From Luidia sarsii (taxonomy: Eukaryota; Echinodermata; Asteroidea; Paxillosida; Luidiidae), in contig OX465118.1 in NCBI GenBank assembly GCA_949987565.1, forward strand, positions 9,434,723 to 9,498,722: 64,000 nucleotides of DNA, written 5' to 3'. Under the pieces are notes generated by a model. That model did not search any database, was not told the origin of the DNA, and worked only from the letters and a program-made list of their open reading frames with translations. Positions 1 to 12,930 of this stretch are shown in pieces; positions within the stretch are counted from its first letter, which is position 1; every line of letters begins with the position of its first letter. The translations under genes were made by a program, and so were the position numbers.

Positions 1-60
1 CCAAGTACAAACCCAACCTATAAGTATCTGAAATTTCGACCAAAAGTCAACTGGTGCGCA

Positions 61-137
61 TGGCGTGGCGTGGGTGTCCCAGGGTCTGTAACTTCAAGGT
101 TGCAGGTTCGATCCCCAGGGATGTAACGTAACATTTT
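61..137 (+). promoter_or_regulatory. representative internal Pol III-like unit (A box, B box, T-run) of the satellite monomer
   Basis: In the first monomer an A-box-like TGGCGTGGCGTGG starts at 61 (consensus TRGYNNARNNG, one mismatch: G for A) and a B box GGTTCGATCCC starts at 105, matching GWTCRANNC. The 44-nt distance equals that between tRNA positions 8 and 52. On tRNA numbering, positions 34-36 read TGT (a Thr anticodon), but position 33 is C, and the D and acceptor stems do not pair, so this is tRNA-like, not a tRNA. A T4 run at 134-137 could stop Pol III; many other monomers have T5. The layout repeats in nearly every monomer, with B-box variants GGTTCGATCC and CGTTCGATCC. Activity is inferred, not shown. 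Confidence 0.65.
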
Positions 138-830
138 CTTCTTTAAAATACCAATTACAAACCCAACCTGTAAGTATCTGAAATTTCGACCAAAAGTCAA
201 CTGGTGCACATGGCGTTGCGTGGGTGTCCCAGGGTCTGTAACTTTAAGGTTGCACGTTCGATCCCCAGGGATGTAACGTAACATTTTTCTCCTCCAAATT
301 ACCAAGTACAAACCCAACATATAAGTATCTGAAATTTCGACCAAAAGGCAACTGGTGCGCATGGCGTGTCGTAGGTGTCCTGGGGTCTGTAACTTCAAGG
401 TTCCAGGTTCGATCCCCGAGGATGTAACAGAACATTTTTCTACTTCAAATTACCAAGTACAAACCCAACCTATAAGTATCTGAAATTTCGACCAAAAGTC
501 AACTGGTGCGCATGGCGTGGCGGGGGTGTCCCAGGGTCTGTAACTTCAAGGTTGCAGGTTCGATCCCCGAGGATGTAACAGAACATTTTTATTCTTCAAA
601 ATATCAATTACAAACCCAACCTGTAAGTATCTGCAATTTCGACCAAAAGTCAACTGGTGCGCATGGCGTGTCGTGGGTGTCCCAGGGTCTGTAACCTCAA
701 GGTTGCAGGTTCGATCCCCAGGGATGTAACCTAACATTTTCTTCTTCAAATTACCAATTACAAACCCAACCTATAAGTATCTGAAATTTCGACCAAAAGT
801 CAACTGGTGCGCATGGCGTGGCGTGACGGC

Positions 831-3307
831 CGTCCGTCCGTCCGTCCGTCCGTCCGTCCGTCCGTCCGTCCGTCCGTCCGTCCGTCCGTCCGTCCGTCCG
901 TCCGTCCGTCCGTCCGTCCGTCCGTCCGTCCGTCCGTCCGTCCGTCCGTCCGTCCGTCCGTCCGTCCGTCCGTCCGTCCGTCCGTCCGTCCGTCCGTCCG
1001 TCCGTCCGTCCGTCCGTCCGTCCGTCCGTCCGTCCGTCCGTCCGTCCGTCCGTCCGTCCGTCCGTCCGTCCGTCCGTCCGTCCGTCCGTCCGTCCGTCCG
1101 TCCGTCCGTCCGTCCGTCCGTCCGTCCGTCCGTCCGTCCGTCCGTCCGTCCGTCCGTCCGTCCGTCCGTCCGTCCGTCCGTCCGTCCGTCCGTCCGTCCG
1201 TCCGTCCGTCCGTCCGTCCGTCCGTCCGTCCGTCCGTCCGTCCGTCCGTCCGTCCGTCCGTCCGTCCGTCCGTCCGTCCGTCCGTCCGTCCGTCCGTCCG
1301 TCCGTCCGTCCGTCCGTCCGTCCGTCCGTCCGTCCGTCCGTCCGTCCGTCCGTCCGTCCGTCCGTCCGTCCGTCCGTCCGTCCGTCCGTCCGTCCGTCCG
1401 TCCGTCCGTCCGTCCGTCCGTCCGTCCGTCCGTCCGTCCGTCCGTCCGTCCGTCCGTCCGTCCGTCCGTCCGTCCGTCCGTCCGTCCGTCCGTCCGTCCG
1501 TCCGTCCGTCCGTCCGTCCGTCCGTCCGTCCGTCCGTCCGTCCGTCCGTCCGTCCGTCCGTCCGTCCGTCCGTCCGTCCGTCCGTCCGTCCGTCCGTCCG
1601 TCCGTCCGTCCGTCCGTCCGTCCGTCCGTCCGTCCGTCCGTCCGTCCGTCCGTCCGTCCGTCCGTCCGTCCGTCCGTCCGTCCGTCCGTCCGTCCGTCCG
1701 TCCGTCCGTCCGTCCGTCCGTCCGTCCGTCCGTCCGTCCGTCCGTCCGTCCGTCCGTCCGTCCGTCCGTCCGTCCGTCCGTCCGTCCGTCCGTCCGTCCG
1801 TCCGTCCGTCCGTCCGTCCGTCCGTCCGTCCGTCCGTCCGTCCGTCCGTCCGTCCGTCCGTCCGTCCGTCCGTCCGTCCGTCCGTCCGTCCGTCCGTCCG
1901 TCCGTCCGTCCGTCCGTCCGTCCGTCCGTCCGTCCGTCCGTCCGTCCGTCCGTCCGTCCGTCCGTCCGTCCGTCCGTCCGTCCGTCCGTCCGTCCGTCCG
2001 TCCGTCCGTCCGTCCGTCCGTCCGTCCGTCCGTCCGTCCGTCCGTCCGTCCGTCCGTCCGTCCGTCCGTCCGTCCGTCCGTCCGTCCGTCCGTCCGTCCG
2101 TCCGTCCGTCCGTCCGTCCGTCCGTCCGTCCGTCCGTCCGTCCGTCCGTCCGTCCGTCCGTCCGTCCGTCCGTCCGTCCGTCCGTCCGTCCGTCCGTCCG
2201 TCCGTCCGTCCGTCCGTCCGTCCGTCCGTCCGTCCGTCCGTCCGTCCGTCCGTCCGTCCGTCCGTCCGTCCGTCCGTCCGTCCGTCCGTCCGTCCGTCCG
2301 TCCGTCCGTCCGTCCGTCCGTCCGTCCGTCCGTCCGTCCGTCCGTCCGTCCGTCCGTCCGTCCGTCCGTCCGTCCGTCCGTCCGTCCGTCCGTCCGTCCG
2401 TCCGTCCGTCCGTCCGTCCGTCCGTCCGTCCGTCCGTCCGTCCGTCCGTCCGTCCGTCCGTCCGTCCGTCCGTCCGTCCGTCCGTCCGTCCGTCCGTCCG
2501 TCCGTCCGTCCGTCCGTCCGTCCGTCCGTCCGTCCGTCCGTCCGTCCGTCCGTCCGTCCGTCCGTCCGTCCGTCCGTCCGTCCGTCCGTCCGTCCGTCCG
2601 TCCGTCCGTCCGTCCGTCCGTCCGTCCGTCCGTCCGTCCGTCCGTCCGTCCGTCCGTCCGTCCGTCCGTCCGTCCGTCCGTCCGTCCGTCCGTCCGTCCG
2701 TCCGTCCGTCCGTCCGTCCGTCCGTCCGTCCGTCCGTCCGTCCGTCCGTCCGTCCGTCCGTCCGTCCGTCCGTCCGTCCGTCCGTCCGTCCGTCCGTCCG
2801 TCCGTCCGTCCGTCCGTCCGTCCGTCCGTCCGTCCGTCCGTCCGTCCGTCCGTCCGTCCGTCCGTCCGTCCGTCCGTCCGTCCGTCCGTCCGTCCGTCCG
2901 TCCGTCCGTCCGTCCGTCCGTCCGTCCGTCCGTCCGTCCGTCCGTCCGTCCGTCCGTCCGTCCGTCCGTCCGTCCGTCCGTCCGTCCGTCCGTCCGTCCG
3001 TCCGTCCGTCCGTCCGTCCGTCCGTCCGTCCGTCCGTCCGTCCGTCCGTCCGTCCGTCCGTCCGTCCGTCCGTCCGTCCGTCCGTCCGTCCGTCCGTCCG
3101 TCCGTCCGTCCGTCCGTCCGTCCGTCCGTCCGTCCGTCCGTCCGTCCGTCCGTCCGTCCGTCCGTCCGTCCGTCCGTCCGTCCGTCCGTCCGTCCGTCCG
3201 TCCGTCCGTCCGTCCGTCCGTCCGTCCGTCCGTCCGTCCGTCCGTCCGTCCGTCCGTCCGTCCGTCCGTCCGTCCGTCCGTCCGTCCGTCCGTCCGTCCG
3301 TCCGTCC
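831..3307 (+). repeat. (GTCC)n microsatellite block 1, about 2.48 kb, uninterrupted
   Basis: Roughly 619 perfect copies of the tetranucleotide; translation in each frame is perfectly periodic, so there is no interruption. The left junction lies inside the A-box region of a monomer (GGCGTGACGG then CCGTCC). The right junction enters the monomer at ATTTTCTTCTTC, so the B box of the interrupted monomer is missing. Length may be affected by assembly. Confidence 0.97.
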
Positions 3308-4282
3308 ATTTTCTTCTTCAAATTACCAATTACAAACCCAACCTGTAAGTATCTGAAATTTCGACCAGAAGTCAACTGGTGCGCATGGCGTGTCGTGGGT
3401 GTCCCAGGGTCTGTAACCTCAAGGTTGCAGGTTCGATCCCCAGGGATGTAACGTAACATTTTCTTCTTCAAATTACCAATTACAAACCCAACATATAAGT
3501 ATCTGAAATTTCGACCAAAAGTCAACTGGTGCGCATGTTGTGTCGTGGGTGTCCCAGGGTCTGTAACATCAAGGTTGCACGTTCGATCCCCAGGGATGTA
3601 ACGTAACATTTTTCTTCTCCAAATTACCAAGTACAATCCCAACCTATAAGTATCTGAAATTTCGACCGAAATTCAACTGGTGCGCATGGCGTGTCGTAGG
3701 TGTCCTAGGGTATGTAACTTCAAGGTTGCAGGTTCGATCCCCGAGGATGTAACAGAACATTTTTCTTCTTCAAATTACCAAGTACAAACCCAACCTATAA
3801 GTATCTGAAATTTCGACCAAAAGTCAACTGGTGCGCATGGCGTGGCGTGGGTGTCCCAGGGTCTGTAACTTCAAGGTTGCAGGTTCGATCCCCAGGGATG
3901 TAACGTAACATTTTCTTCTTTAAAATACCAATTACAAACCCAACCTGTAAGTATCTGAAATTTCGACCAAAAGTCAACTGGTGCACATGGCGTTGCGTGG
4001 GTGTCCCAGGGTCTGTAACTTTAAGGTTGCACGTTCGATCCCCAGGGATGTAACGTAACATTTTTCTCCTCCAAATTACCAAGTACAAACCCAACATATA
4101 AGTATCTGAAATTTCGACCAAAAGGCAACTGGTGCGCATGGCGTGTCGTAGGTGTCCTGGGGTCTGTAACTTCAAGGTTCCAGGTTCGATCCCCGAGGAT
4201 GTAACAGAACATTTTTCTACTTCAAATTACCAAGTACAAACCCAACCTATAAGTATCTGAAATTTCGACCAAAAGTCAACTG

Positions 4283-7080
4283 GTGCGCATAACGTGGCGG
4301 GGGTGTCCCAGGGTCTGTAACTTCAAGGTTGCAGGTTCGATCCCCGAGGATGTAACAGAACATTTTTATTCTTCAAAATATCAATTACAAACCCAACCTG
4401 TAAGTATCTGCAATTTCGACCAAAAGTCAACTGGTTCGCATGGCGTGTCGTGGGTGTCCCAGGGTCTGTAACCTCAAGGTTGCAGGTTCGATCCCCAGGG
4501 ATGTAACCTAACATTTTCTTCTTCAAATTACCAATTACAAACCCAACCTGTAAGTATCTGAAATTTCGACCGACCAGAAGTCAACTGGTGCGCATGGCGT
4601 GTCGTGGGTGTCCCAGGGTCTGTAACCTCAAGGTTGCAGGTTCGATCCCCAGGGATATAACGTAACATTTTCTTCTTCAAATTACCAATTACAAACCCAA
4701 CCTATAAGTATCTGAAATTTCGACCAAAAGTCAACTGGTGCGCATGGCGTGGCGTGGGTGTCCCAGGGTCTGTAACTTCAAGGTTGCAGGTTCGATCCCC
4801 GAGGATGTAACAGAACATTTTTCTTCTTCAAATTATCAATTACAAACCCAACCTGTAAGTATCTGCAATTTCGACCAAAAGTCAACTGGTGCGCATGGCG
4901 TGTCGTGGGTGTCCCAGGGTCTGTAACCTCAAGGTTGCACGTTCGATCCCCAGGGATGTAACGTAACATTTTTCTTCTATAAATTACCAAGTACAAACCC
5001 AACATATAAGTATCTGAAATTTCGACCGAAATTCAACTGGTGCGCATGGCGTGTCGTAGGTGTCCTAGGGTATGTAACTTCAAGGTTGCAGGTTCGATCC
5101 CCGAGGATGTAACAGAACATTTTTCTACTTCAAATTACCAAGTACAAACCCAACCTATAAGTATCTGAAATTTCGAATAAAAGTCAACTGGTGCGCATGG
5201 CGTGGCGTGGGTGTCCCTGTAAGTATCTGCAATTTCGACCCGTCCGTCCGTCCGTCCGTCCGTCCGTCCGTCCGTCCGTCCGTCCGTCCGTCCGTCCGTC
5301 CGTCCGTCCGTCCGTCCGTCCGTCCGTCCGTCCGTCCGTCCGTCCGTCCGTCCGTCCGTCCGTCCGTCCGTCCGTCCGTCCGTCCGTCCGTCCGTCCGTC
5401 CGTCCGTCCGTCCGTCCGTCCGTCCGTCCGTCCGTCCGTCCGTCCGTCCGTCCGTCCGTCCGTCCGTCCGTCCGTCCGTCCGTCCGTCCGTCCGTCCGTC
5501 CGTCCGTCCGTCCGTCCGTCCGTCCGTCCGTCCGTCCGTCCGTCCGTCCGTCCGTCCGTCCGTCCGTCCGTCCGTCCGTCCGTCCGTCCGTCCGTCCGTC
5601 CGTCCGTCCGTCCGTCCGTCCGTCCGTCCGTCCGTCCGTCCGTCCGTCCGTCCGTCCGTCCGTCCGTCCGTCCGTCCGTCCGTCCGTCCGTCCGTCCGTC
5701 CGTCCGTCCGTCCGTCCGTCCGTCCGTCCGTCCGTCCGTCCGTCCGTCCGTCCGTCCGTCCGTCCGTCCGTCCGTCCGTCCGTCCGTCCGTCCGTCCGTC
5801 CGTCCGTCCGTCCGTCCGTCCGTCCGTCCGTCCGCGTTGCGTGGGTGTCCCAGGGTCTGTAACTTTAAGGTTGCACGTTCGATCCCCAGGGATGTAACGT
5901 AACATTTTTCTCCTCCAAATTACCAAGTACAAACCCAACATATAAGTATCTGAAATTTCGACCAAAAGGCAACTGGTGCGCATGGCGTGTCGTAGGTGTC
6001 CTGGGGTCTGTAACTTCAAGGTTCCAGGTTCGATCCCCGAGGATGTAACAGAACATTTTTCTACTTCAAATTACCAAGTACAAACCCAACCTATAAGTAT
6101 CTGAAATTTCGACCAAAAGTCAACTGGTGCGCATAACGTGGCGGGGGTGTCCCAGGGTCTGTAACTTCAAGGTTGCAGGTTCGATCCCCGAGGATGTAAC
6201 AGAACATTTTTATTCTTCAAAATATCAATTACAAACCCAACCTGTAAGTATCTGCAATTTCGACCAAAAGTCAACTGGTTCGCATGGCGTGTCGTGGGTG
6301 TCCCAGGGTCTGTAACCTCAAGGTTGCAGGTTCGATCCCCAGGGATGTAACCTAACATTTTCTTCTTCAAATTACCAATTACAAACCCAACCTGTAAGTA
6401 TCTGAAATTTCGACCAGAAGTCAACTGGTGCGCATGGCGTGTCGTGGGTGTCCCAGGGTCTGTAACCTCAAGGTTGCAGGTTCGATCCCCAGGGATATAA
6501 CGTAACATTTTCTTCTTCAAATTACCAATTACAAACCCAACCTATAAGTATCTGAAATTTCGACCAAAAGTCAACTGGTGCGCATGGCGTGGCGTGGGTG
6601 TCCCAGGGTCTGTAACTTCAAGGTTGCAGGTTCGATCCCCGAGGATGTAACAGAACATTTTTCTTCTTCAAATTATCAATTACAAACCCAACCTGTAAGT
6701 ATCTGCAATTTCGACCAAAAGTCAACTGGTGCGCATGGCGTGTCGTGGGTGTCCCAGGGTCTGTAACCTCAAGGTTGCACGTTCGATCCCCAGGGATGTA
6801 ACGTAACATTTTTCTTCTATAAATTACCAAGTACAAACCCAACATATAAGTATCTGAAATTTCGACCGAAATTCAACTGGTGCGCATGGCGTGTCGTAGG
6901 TGTCCTAGGGTATGTAACTTCAAGGTTGCAGGTTCGATCCCCGAGGATGTAACAGAACATTTTTCTACTTCAAATTACCAAGTACAAACCCAACCTATAA
7001 GTATCTGAAATTTCGAATAAAAGTCAACTGGTGCGCATGGCGTGGCGTGGGTGTCCCTGTAAGTATCTGCAATTTCGACC
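4283..7080 (+). repeat. tandem higher-order duplication, offset 1844 bp (with a 4-bp indel)
   Basis: The monomer series 4283-5240 recurs at 6127-7080, including the aberrant monomer leading into the GTCC run (blocks 2 and 3). Offset is 1844 at the start and 1840 later; the change is an extra CGAC at about 4569. Confidence 0.85.
5239..5834 (+). repeat. (GTCC)n microsatellite block 2, about 0.6 kb
   Basis: Pure tetranucleotide run of about 149 copies. The left junction follows TGCAATTTCGACC, in a monomer where the sequence jumps from GGGTGTCCC straight to TGTAAGTATCTGC, a deletion of most of a unit. The right junction re-enters a monomer at CGTTGCGTGGGTGTCC. Both junctions differ from those of block 1. 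Confidence 0.97.
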
Positions 7081-10000
7081 CGTCCGTCCGTCCGTCCGTC
7101 CGTCCGTCCGTCCGTCCGTCCGTCCGTCCGTCCGTCCGTCCGTCCGTCCGTCCGTCCGTCCGTCCGTCCGTCCGTCCGTCCGTCCGTCCGTCCGTCCGTC
7201 CGTCCGTCCGTCCGTCCGTCCGTCCGTCCGTCCGTCCGTCCGTCCGTCCGTCCGTCCGTCCGTCCGTCCGTCCGTCCGTCCGTCCGTCCGTCCGTCCGTC
7301 CGTCCGTCCGTCCGTCCGTCCGTCCGTCCGTCCGTCCGTCCGTCCGTCCGTCCGTCCGTCCGTCCGTCCGTCCGTCCGTCCGTCCGTCCGTCCGTCCGTC
7401 CGTCCGTCCGTCCGTCCGTCCGTCCGTCCGTCCGTCCGTCCGTCCGTCCGTCCGTCCGTCCGTCCGTCCGTCCGTCCGTCCGTCCGTCCGTCCGTCCGTC
7501 CGTCCGTCCGTCCGTCCGTCCGTCCGTCCGTCCGTCCGTCCGTCCGTCCGTCCGTCCGTCCGTCCGTCCGTCCGTCCGTCCGTCCGTCCGTCCGTCCGTC
7601 CGTCCGTCCGTCCGTCCGTCCGTCCGTCCGTCCGTCCGTCCGTCCGTCCGTCCGTCCGTCCGTCCGTCCGTCCGTCCGTCCGTCCGTCCGTCCGTCCGTC
7701 CGTCCGTCCGTCCGTCCGTCCGTCCGTCCGTCCGTCCGTCCGTCCGTCCGTCCGTCCGTCCGTCCGTCCGTCCGTCCGTCCGTCCGTCCGTCCGTCCGTC
7801 CGTCCGTCCGTCCGTCCGTCCGTCCGTCCGTCCGTCCGTCCGTCCGTCCGTCCGTCCGTCCGTCCGTCCGTCCGTCCGTCCGTCCGTCCGTCCGTCCGTC
7901 CGTCCGTCCGTCCGTCCGTCCGTCCGTCCGTCCGTCCGTCCGTCCGTCCGTCCGTCCGTCCGTCCGTCCGTCCGTCCGTCCGTCCGTCCGTCCGTCCGTC
8001 CGTCCGTCCGTCCGTCCGTCCGTCCGTCCGTCCGTCCGTCCGTCCGTCCGTCCGTCCGTCCGTCCGTCCGTCCGTCCGTCCGTCCGTCCGTCCGTCCGTC
8101 CGTCCGTCCGTCCGTCCGTCCGTCCGTCCGTCCGTCCGTCCGTCCGTCCGTCCGTCCGTCCGTCCGTCCGTCCGTCCGTCCGTCCGTCCGTCCGTCCGTC
8201 CGTCCGTCCGTCCGTCCGTCCGTCCGTCCGTCCGTCCGTCCGTCCGTCCGTCCGTCCGTCCGTCCGTCCGTCCGTCCGTCCGTCCGTCCGTCCGTCCGTC
8301 CGTCCGTCCGTCCGTCCGTCCGTCCGTCCGTCCGTCCGTCCGTCCGTCCGTCCGTCCGTCCGTCCGTCCGTCCGTCCGTCCGTCCGTCCGTCCGTCCGTC
8401 CGTCCGTCCGTCCGTCCGTCCGTCCGTCCGTCCGTCCGTCCGTCCGTCCGTCCGTCCGTCCGTCCGTCCGTCCGTCCGTCCGTCCGTCCGTCCGTCCGTC
8501 CGTCCGTCCGTCCGTCCGTCCGTCCGTCCGTCCGTCCGTCCGTCCGTCCGTCCGTCCGTCCGTCCGTCCGTCCGTCCGTCCGTCCGTCCGTCCGTCCGTC
8601 CGTCCGTCCGTCCGTCCGTCCGTCCGTCCGTCCGTCCGTCCGTCCGTCCGTCCGTCCGTCCGTCCGTCCGTCCGTCCGTCCGTCCGTCCGTCCGTCCGTC
8701 CGTCCGTCCGTCCGTCCGTCCGTCCGTCCGTCCGTCCGTCCGTCCGTCCGTCCGTCCGTCCGTCCGTCCGTCCGTCCGTCCGTCCGTCCGTCCGTCCGTC
8801 CGTCCGTCCGTCCGTCCGTCCGTCCGTCCGTCCGTCCGTCCGTCCGTCCGTCCGTCCGTCCGTCCGTCCGTCCGTCCGTCCGTCCGTCCGTCCGTCCGTC
8901 CGTCCGTCCGTCCGTCCGTCCGTCCGTCCGTCCGTCCGTCCGTCCGTCCGTCCGTCCGTCCGTCCGTCCGTCCGTCCGTCCGTCCGTCCGTCCGTCCGTC
9001 CGTCCGTCCGTCCGTCCGTCCGTCCGTCCGTCCGTCCGTCCGTCCGTCCGTCCGTCCGTCCGTCCGTCCGTCCGTCCGTCCGTCCGTCCGTCCGTCCGTC
9101 CGTCCGTCCGTCCGTCCGTCCGTCCGTCCGTCCGTCCGTCCGTCCGTCCGTCCGTCCGTCCGTCCGTCCGTCCGTCCGTCCGTCCGTCCGTCCGTCCGTC
9201 CGTCCGTCCGTCCGTCCGTCCGTCCGTCCGTCCGTCCGTCCGTCCGTCCGTCCGTCCGTCCGTCCGTCCGTCCGTCCGTCCGTCCGTCCGTCCGTCCGTC
9301 CGTCCGTCCGTCCGTCCGTCCGTCCGTCCGTCCGTCCGTCCGTCCGTCCGTCCGTCCGTCCGTCCGTCCGTCCGTCCGTCCGTCCGTCCGTCCGTCCGTC
9401 CGTCCGTCCGTCCGTCCGTCCGTCCGTCCGTCCGTCCGTCCGTCCGTCCGTCCGTCCGTCCGTCCGTCCGTCCGTCCGTCCGTCCGTCCGTCCGTCCGTC
9501 CGTCCGTCCGTCCGTCCGTCCGTCCGTCCGTCCGTCCGTCCGTCCGTCCGTCCGTCCGTCCGTCCGTCCGTCCGTCCGTCCGTCCGTCCGTCCGTCCGTC
9601 CGTCCGTCCGTCCGTCCGTCCGTCCGTCCGTCCGTCCGTCCGTCCGTCCGTCCGTCCGTCCGTCCGTCCGTCCGTCCGTCCGTCCGTCCGTCCGTCCGTC
9701 CGTCCGTCCGTCCGTCCGTCCGTCCGTCCGTCCGTCCGTCCGTCCGTCCGTCCGTCCGTCCGTCCGTCCGTCCGTCCGTCCGTCCGTCCGTCCGTCCGTC
9801 CGTCCGTCCGTCCGTCCGTCCGTCCGTCCGTCCGTCCGTCCGTCCGTCCGTCCGTCCGTCCGTCCGTCCGTCCGTCCGTCCGTCCGTCCGTCCGTCCGTC
9901 CGTCCGTCCGTCCGTCCGTCCGTCCGTCCGTCCGTCCGTCCGTCCGTCCGTCCGTCCGTCCGTCCGTCCGTCCGTCCGTCCGTCCGTCCGTCCGTCCGTC

Positions 10001-10873
10001 CGTCCGTCCGTCCGTCCGTCCGTCCGTCCGTCCGTCCGTCCGTCCGTCCGTCCGTCCGTCCGTCCGTCCGTCCGTCCGTCCGTCCGTCCGTCCGTCCGTC
10101 CGTCCGTCCGTCCGTCCGTCCGTCCGTCCGTCCGTCCGTCCGTCCGTCCGTCCGTCCGTCCGTCCGTCCGTCCGTCCGTCCGTCCGTCCGTCCGTCCGTC
10201 CGTCCGTCCGTCCGTCCGTCCGTCCGTCCGTCCGTCCGTCCGTCCGTCCGTCCGTCCGTCCGTCCGTCCGTCCGTCCGTCCGTCCGTCCGTCCGTCCGTC
10301 CGTCCGTCCGTCCGTCCGTCCGTCCGTCCGTCCGTCCGTCCGTCCGTCCGTCCGTCCGTCCGTCCGTCCGTCCGTCCGTCCGTCCGTCCGTCCGTCCGTC
10401 CGTCCGTCCGTCCGTCCGTCCGTCCGTCCGTCCGTCCGTCCGTCCGTCCGTCCGTCCGTCCGTCCGTCCGTCCGTCCGTCCGTCCGTCCGTCCGTCCGTC
10501 CGTCCGTCCGTCCGTCCGTCCGTCCGTCCGTCCGTCCGTCCGTCCGTCCGTCCGTCCGTCCGTCCGTCCGTCCGTCCGTCCGTCCGTCCGTCCGTCCGTC
10601 CGTCCGTCCGTCCGTCCGTCCGTCCGTCCGTCCGTCCGTCCGTCCGTCCGTCCGTCCGTCCGTCCGTCCGTCCGTCCGTCCGTCCGTCCGTCCGTCCGTC
10701 CGTCCGTCCGTCCGTCCGTCCGTCCGTCCGTCCGTCCGTCCGTCCGTCCGTCCGTCCGTCCGTCCGTCCGTCCGTCCGTCCGTCCGTCCGTCCGTCCGTC
10801 CGTCCGTCCGTCCGTCCGTCCGTCCGTCCGTCCGTCCGTCCGTCCGTCCGTCCGTCCGTCCGTCCGTCCGTCC
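7079..10873 (+). repeat. (GTCC)n microsatellite block 3, about 3.8 kb
   Basis: Pure tetranucleotide run of about 949 copies, the longest of the four. Its left junction is identical to that of block 2 and its right junction identical to those of blocks 1 and 4, so it is a hybrid of the two kinds. Confidence 0.97.
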
Positions 10874-12930
10874 ATTTTCTTCTTCAAATTACCAATTACA
10901 AACCCAACCTGTAAGTATCTGAAATTTCGACCAGAAGTCAACTGGTGCGCATGGCGTGTCGTGGGTGTCCCAGGGTCTGTAACCTCAAGGTTGCAGGTTC
11001 GATCCCCAGGGATATAACGTAACATTTTCTTCTTCAAATTACCAATTACAAACCCAACCTATAAGTATCTGAAATTTCGACCAAAAGTCAACTGGTGCGC
11101 ATGGCGTGGCGTGGGTGTCCCAGGGTCTGTAACTTCAAGGTTGCAGGTTCGATCCCCGAGGATGTAACAGAACATTTTTCTTCTTCAAATTATCAATTAC
11201 AAACCCAACCTGTAAGTATCTGCAATTTCGACCAAAAGTCAACTGGTGCGCATGGCGTGTCGTGGGTGTCCCAGGGTCTGTAACCTCAAGGTTGCACGTT
11301 CGATCCCCAGGGATGTAACGTAACATTTTTCTTCTCCAAATTACCAAGTACAATTAAACCCAACCTATAAGTATCTGAAATTTCGAGCAAAAGTCAACTG
11401 GTGCGCATGGCGTGTCGTAGGTGTCCTAGGGTCTGTAACTTCAAGGTTGCAGGTTCGATCCCCGAGGATGTAACAGAACATTTTTCTTCTTCAAATTACC
11501 AAGTACAAACTCAACCTATAAGTATCTGAAATTTCGACCAAAAGTCAACTGGTGCGCATGACGTGGCGTGGGTGTCCCAGGGTCTGTAACTTCAAGGTTG
11601 CAGGTTCGATCCCCAGGGATGTAACGTAACATTTTCTTCTTCAAATTACAAAGTACAAACCCAACCTATAAGTATCTGAAATTTCGACCAAATGTCAACT
11701 AATGCGCATGGCGTGTCGTGGGTGTCCCAGGGTCTGTAACCTCAAGGTTGCAGGTTCGATCCCCAGGGATGTAACGTAACATTTTCTTCTTCAAATTACC
11801 AATTACAAACCCAACATATAAGTATCTGAAATTTCGACCAAAAGTCAACTGGTGCGCATGTTGTGTCGTGGGTGTCCCAGGGTCTGTAACATCAAGGTTG
11901 CACGTTCGATCCCCAGGGATGTAACGTAACATTTTTCTTCTCCAAATTACCAAGTACAATCCCAACCTATAAGTATCTGAAATTTCGACCGAAATTCAAC
12001 TGGTGCGCATGGCGTGTCGTAGGTGTCCTAGGGTATGTAACTTCAAGGTTGCAGGTTCGATCCCCGAGGATGTAACAGAACATTTTTCTTCTTCAAATTA
12101 CCAAGTACAAACCCAACCTATAAGTATCTGAAATTTCGACCAAAAGTCAACTGGTGCGCATGGCGTGGCGTGGGTGTCCCAGGGTCTGTAACTTCAAGGT
12201 TGCAGGTTCGATCCCCAGGGATGTAACGTAACATTTTCTTCTTTAAAATACCAATTACAAACCCAACCTGTAAGTATCTGAAATTTCGACCAAAAGTCAA
12301 CTGGTGCACATGGCGTTGCGTGGGTGTCCCAGGGTCTGTAACTTTAAGGTTGCACGTTCGATCCCCAGGGATGTAACGTAACATTTTTCTCCTCCAAATT
12401 ACCAAGTACAAACCCAACATATAAGTATCTGAAATTTCGACCAAAAGGCAACTGGTGCGCATGGCGTGTCGTAGGTGTCCTGGGGTCTGTAACTTCAAGG
12501 TTCCAGGTTCGATCCCCGAGGATGTAACAGAACATTTTTCTACTTCAAATTACCAAGTACAAACCCAACCTATAAGTATCTGAAATTTCGACCAAAAGTC
12601 AACTGGTGCGCATGGCGTGGCGGGGGTGTCCCAGGGTCTGTAACTTCAAGGTTGCAGGTTCGATCCCCGAGGATGTAACAGAACATTTTTATTCTTCAAA
12701 ATATCAATTACAAACCCAACCTGTAAGTATCTGCAATTTCGACCAAAAGTCAACTGGTGCGCATGGCGTGTCGTGGGTGTCCCAGGGTCTGTAACCTCAA
12801 GGTTGCAGGTTCGATCCCCAGGGATGTAACCTAACATTTTCTTCTTCAAATTACCAATTACAAACCCAACCTATAAGTATCTGAAATTTCGACCAAAAGT
12901 CAACTGGTGCGCATGGCGTGGCGTGACGGC

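Noticed and set aside
61..135. True tRNA-Thr(UGU) gene in each monomer
   Set aside because: The loop reads TCTGTAA with C at position 33, and acceptor, D and most of the T stem do not pair. Only the promoter geometry is kept.
751..3642. Very long open frames (849-1337 codons) of SVRP or DGRT repeats over the GTCC blocks, on both strands
   Set aside because: A 4-bp unit translates without stops in all phases; the flanks are satellite. There is no start context, domain or splice signal.
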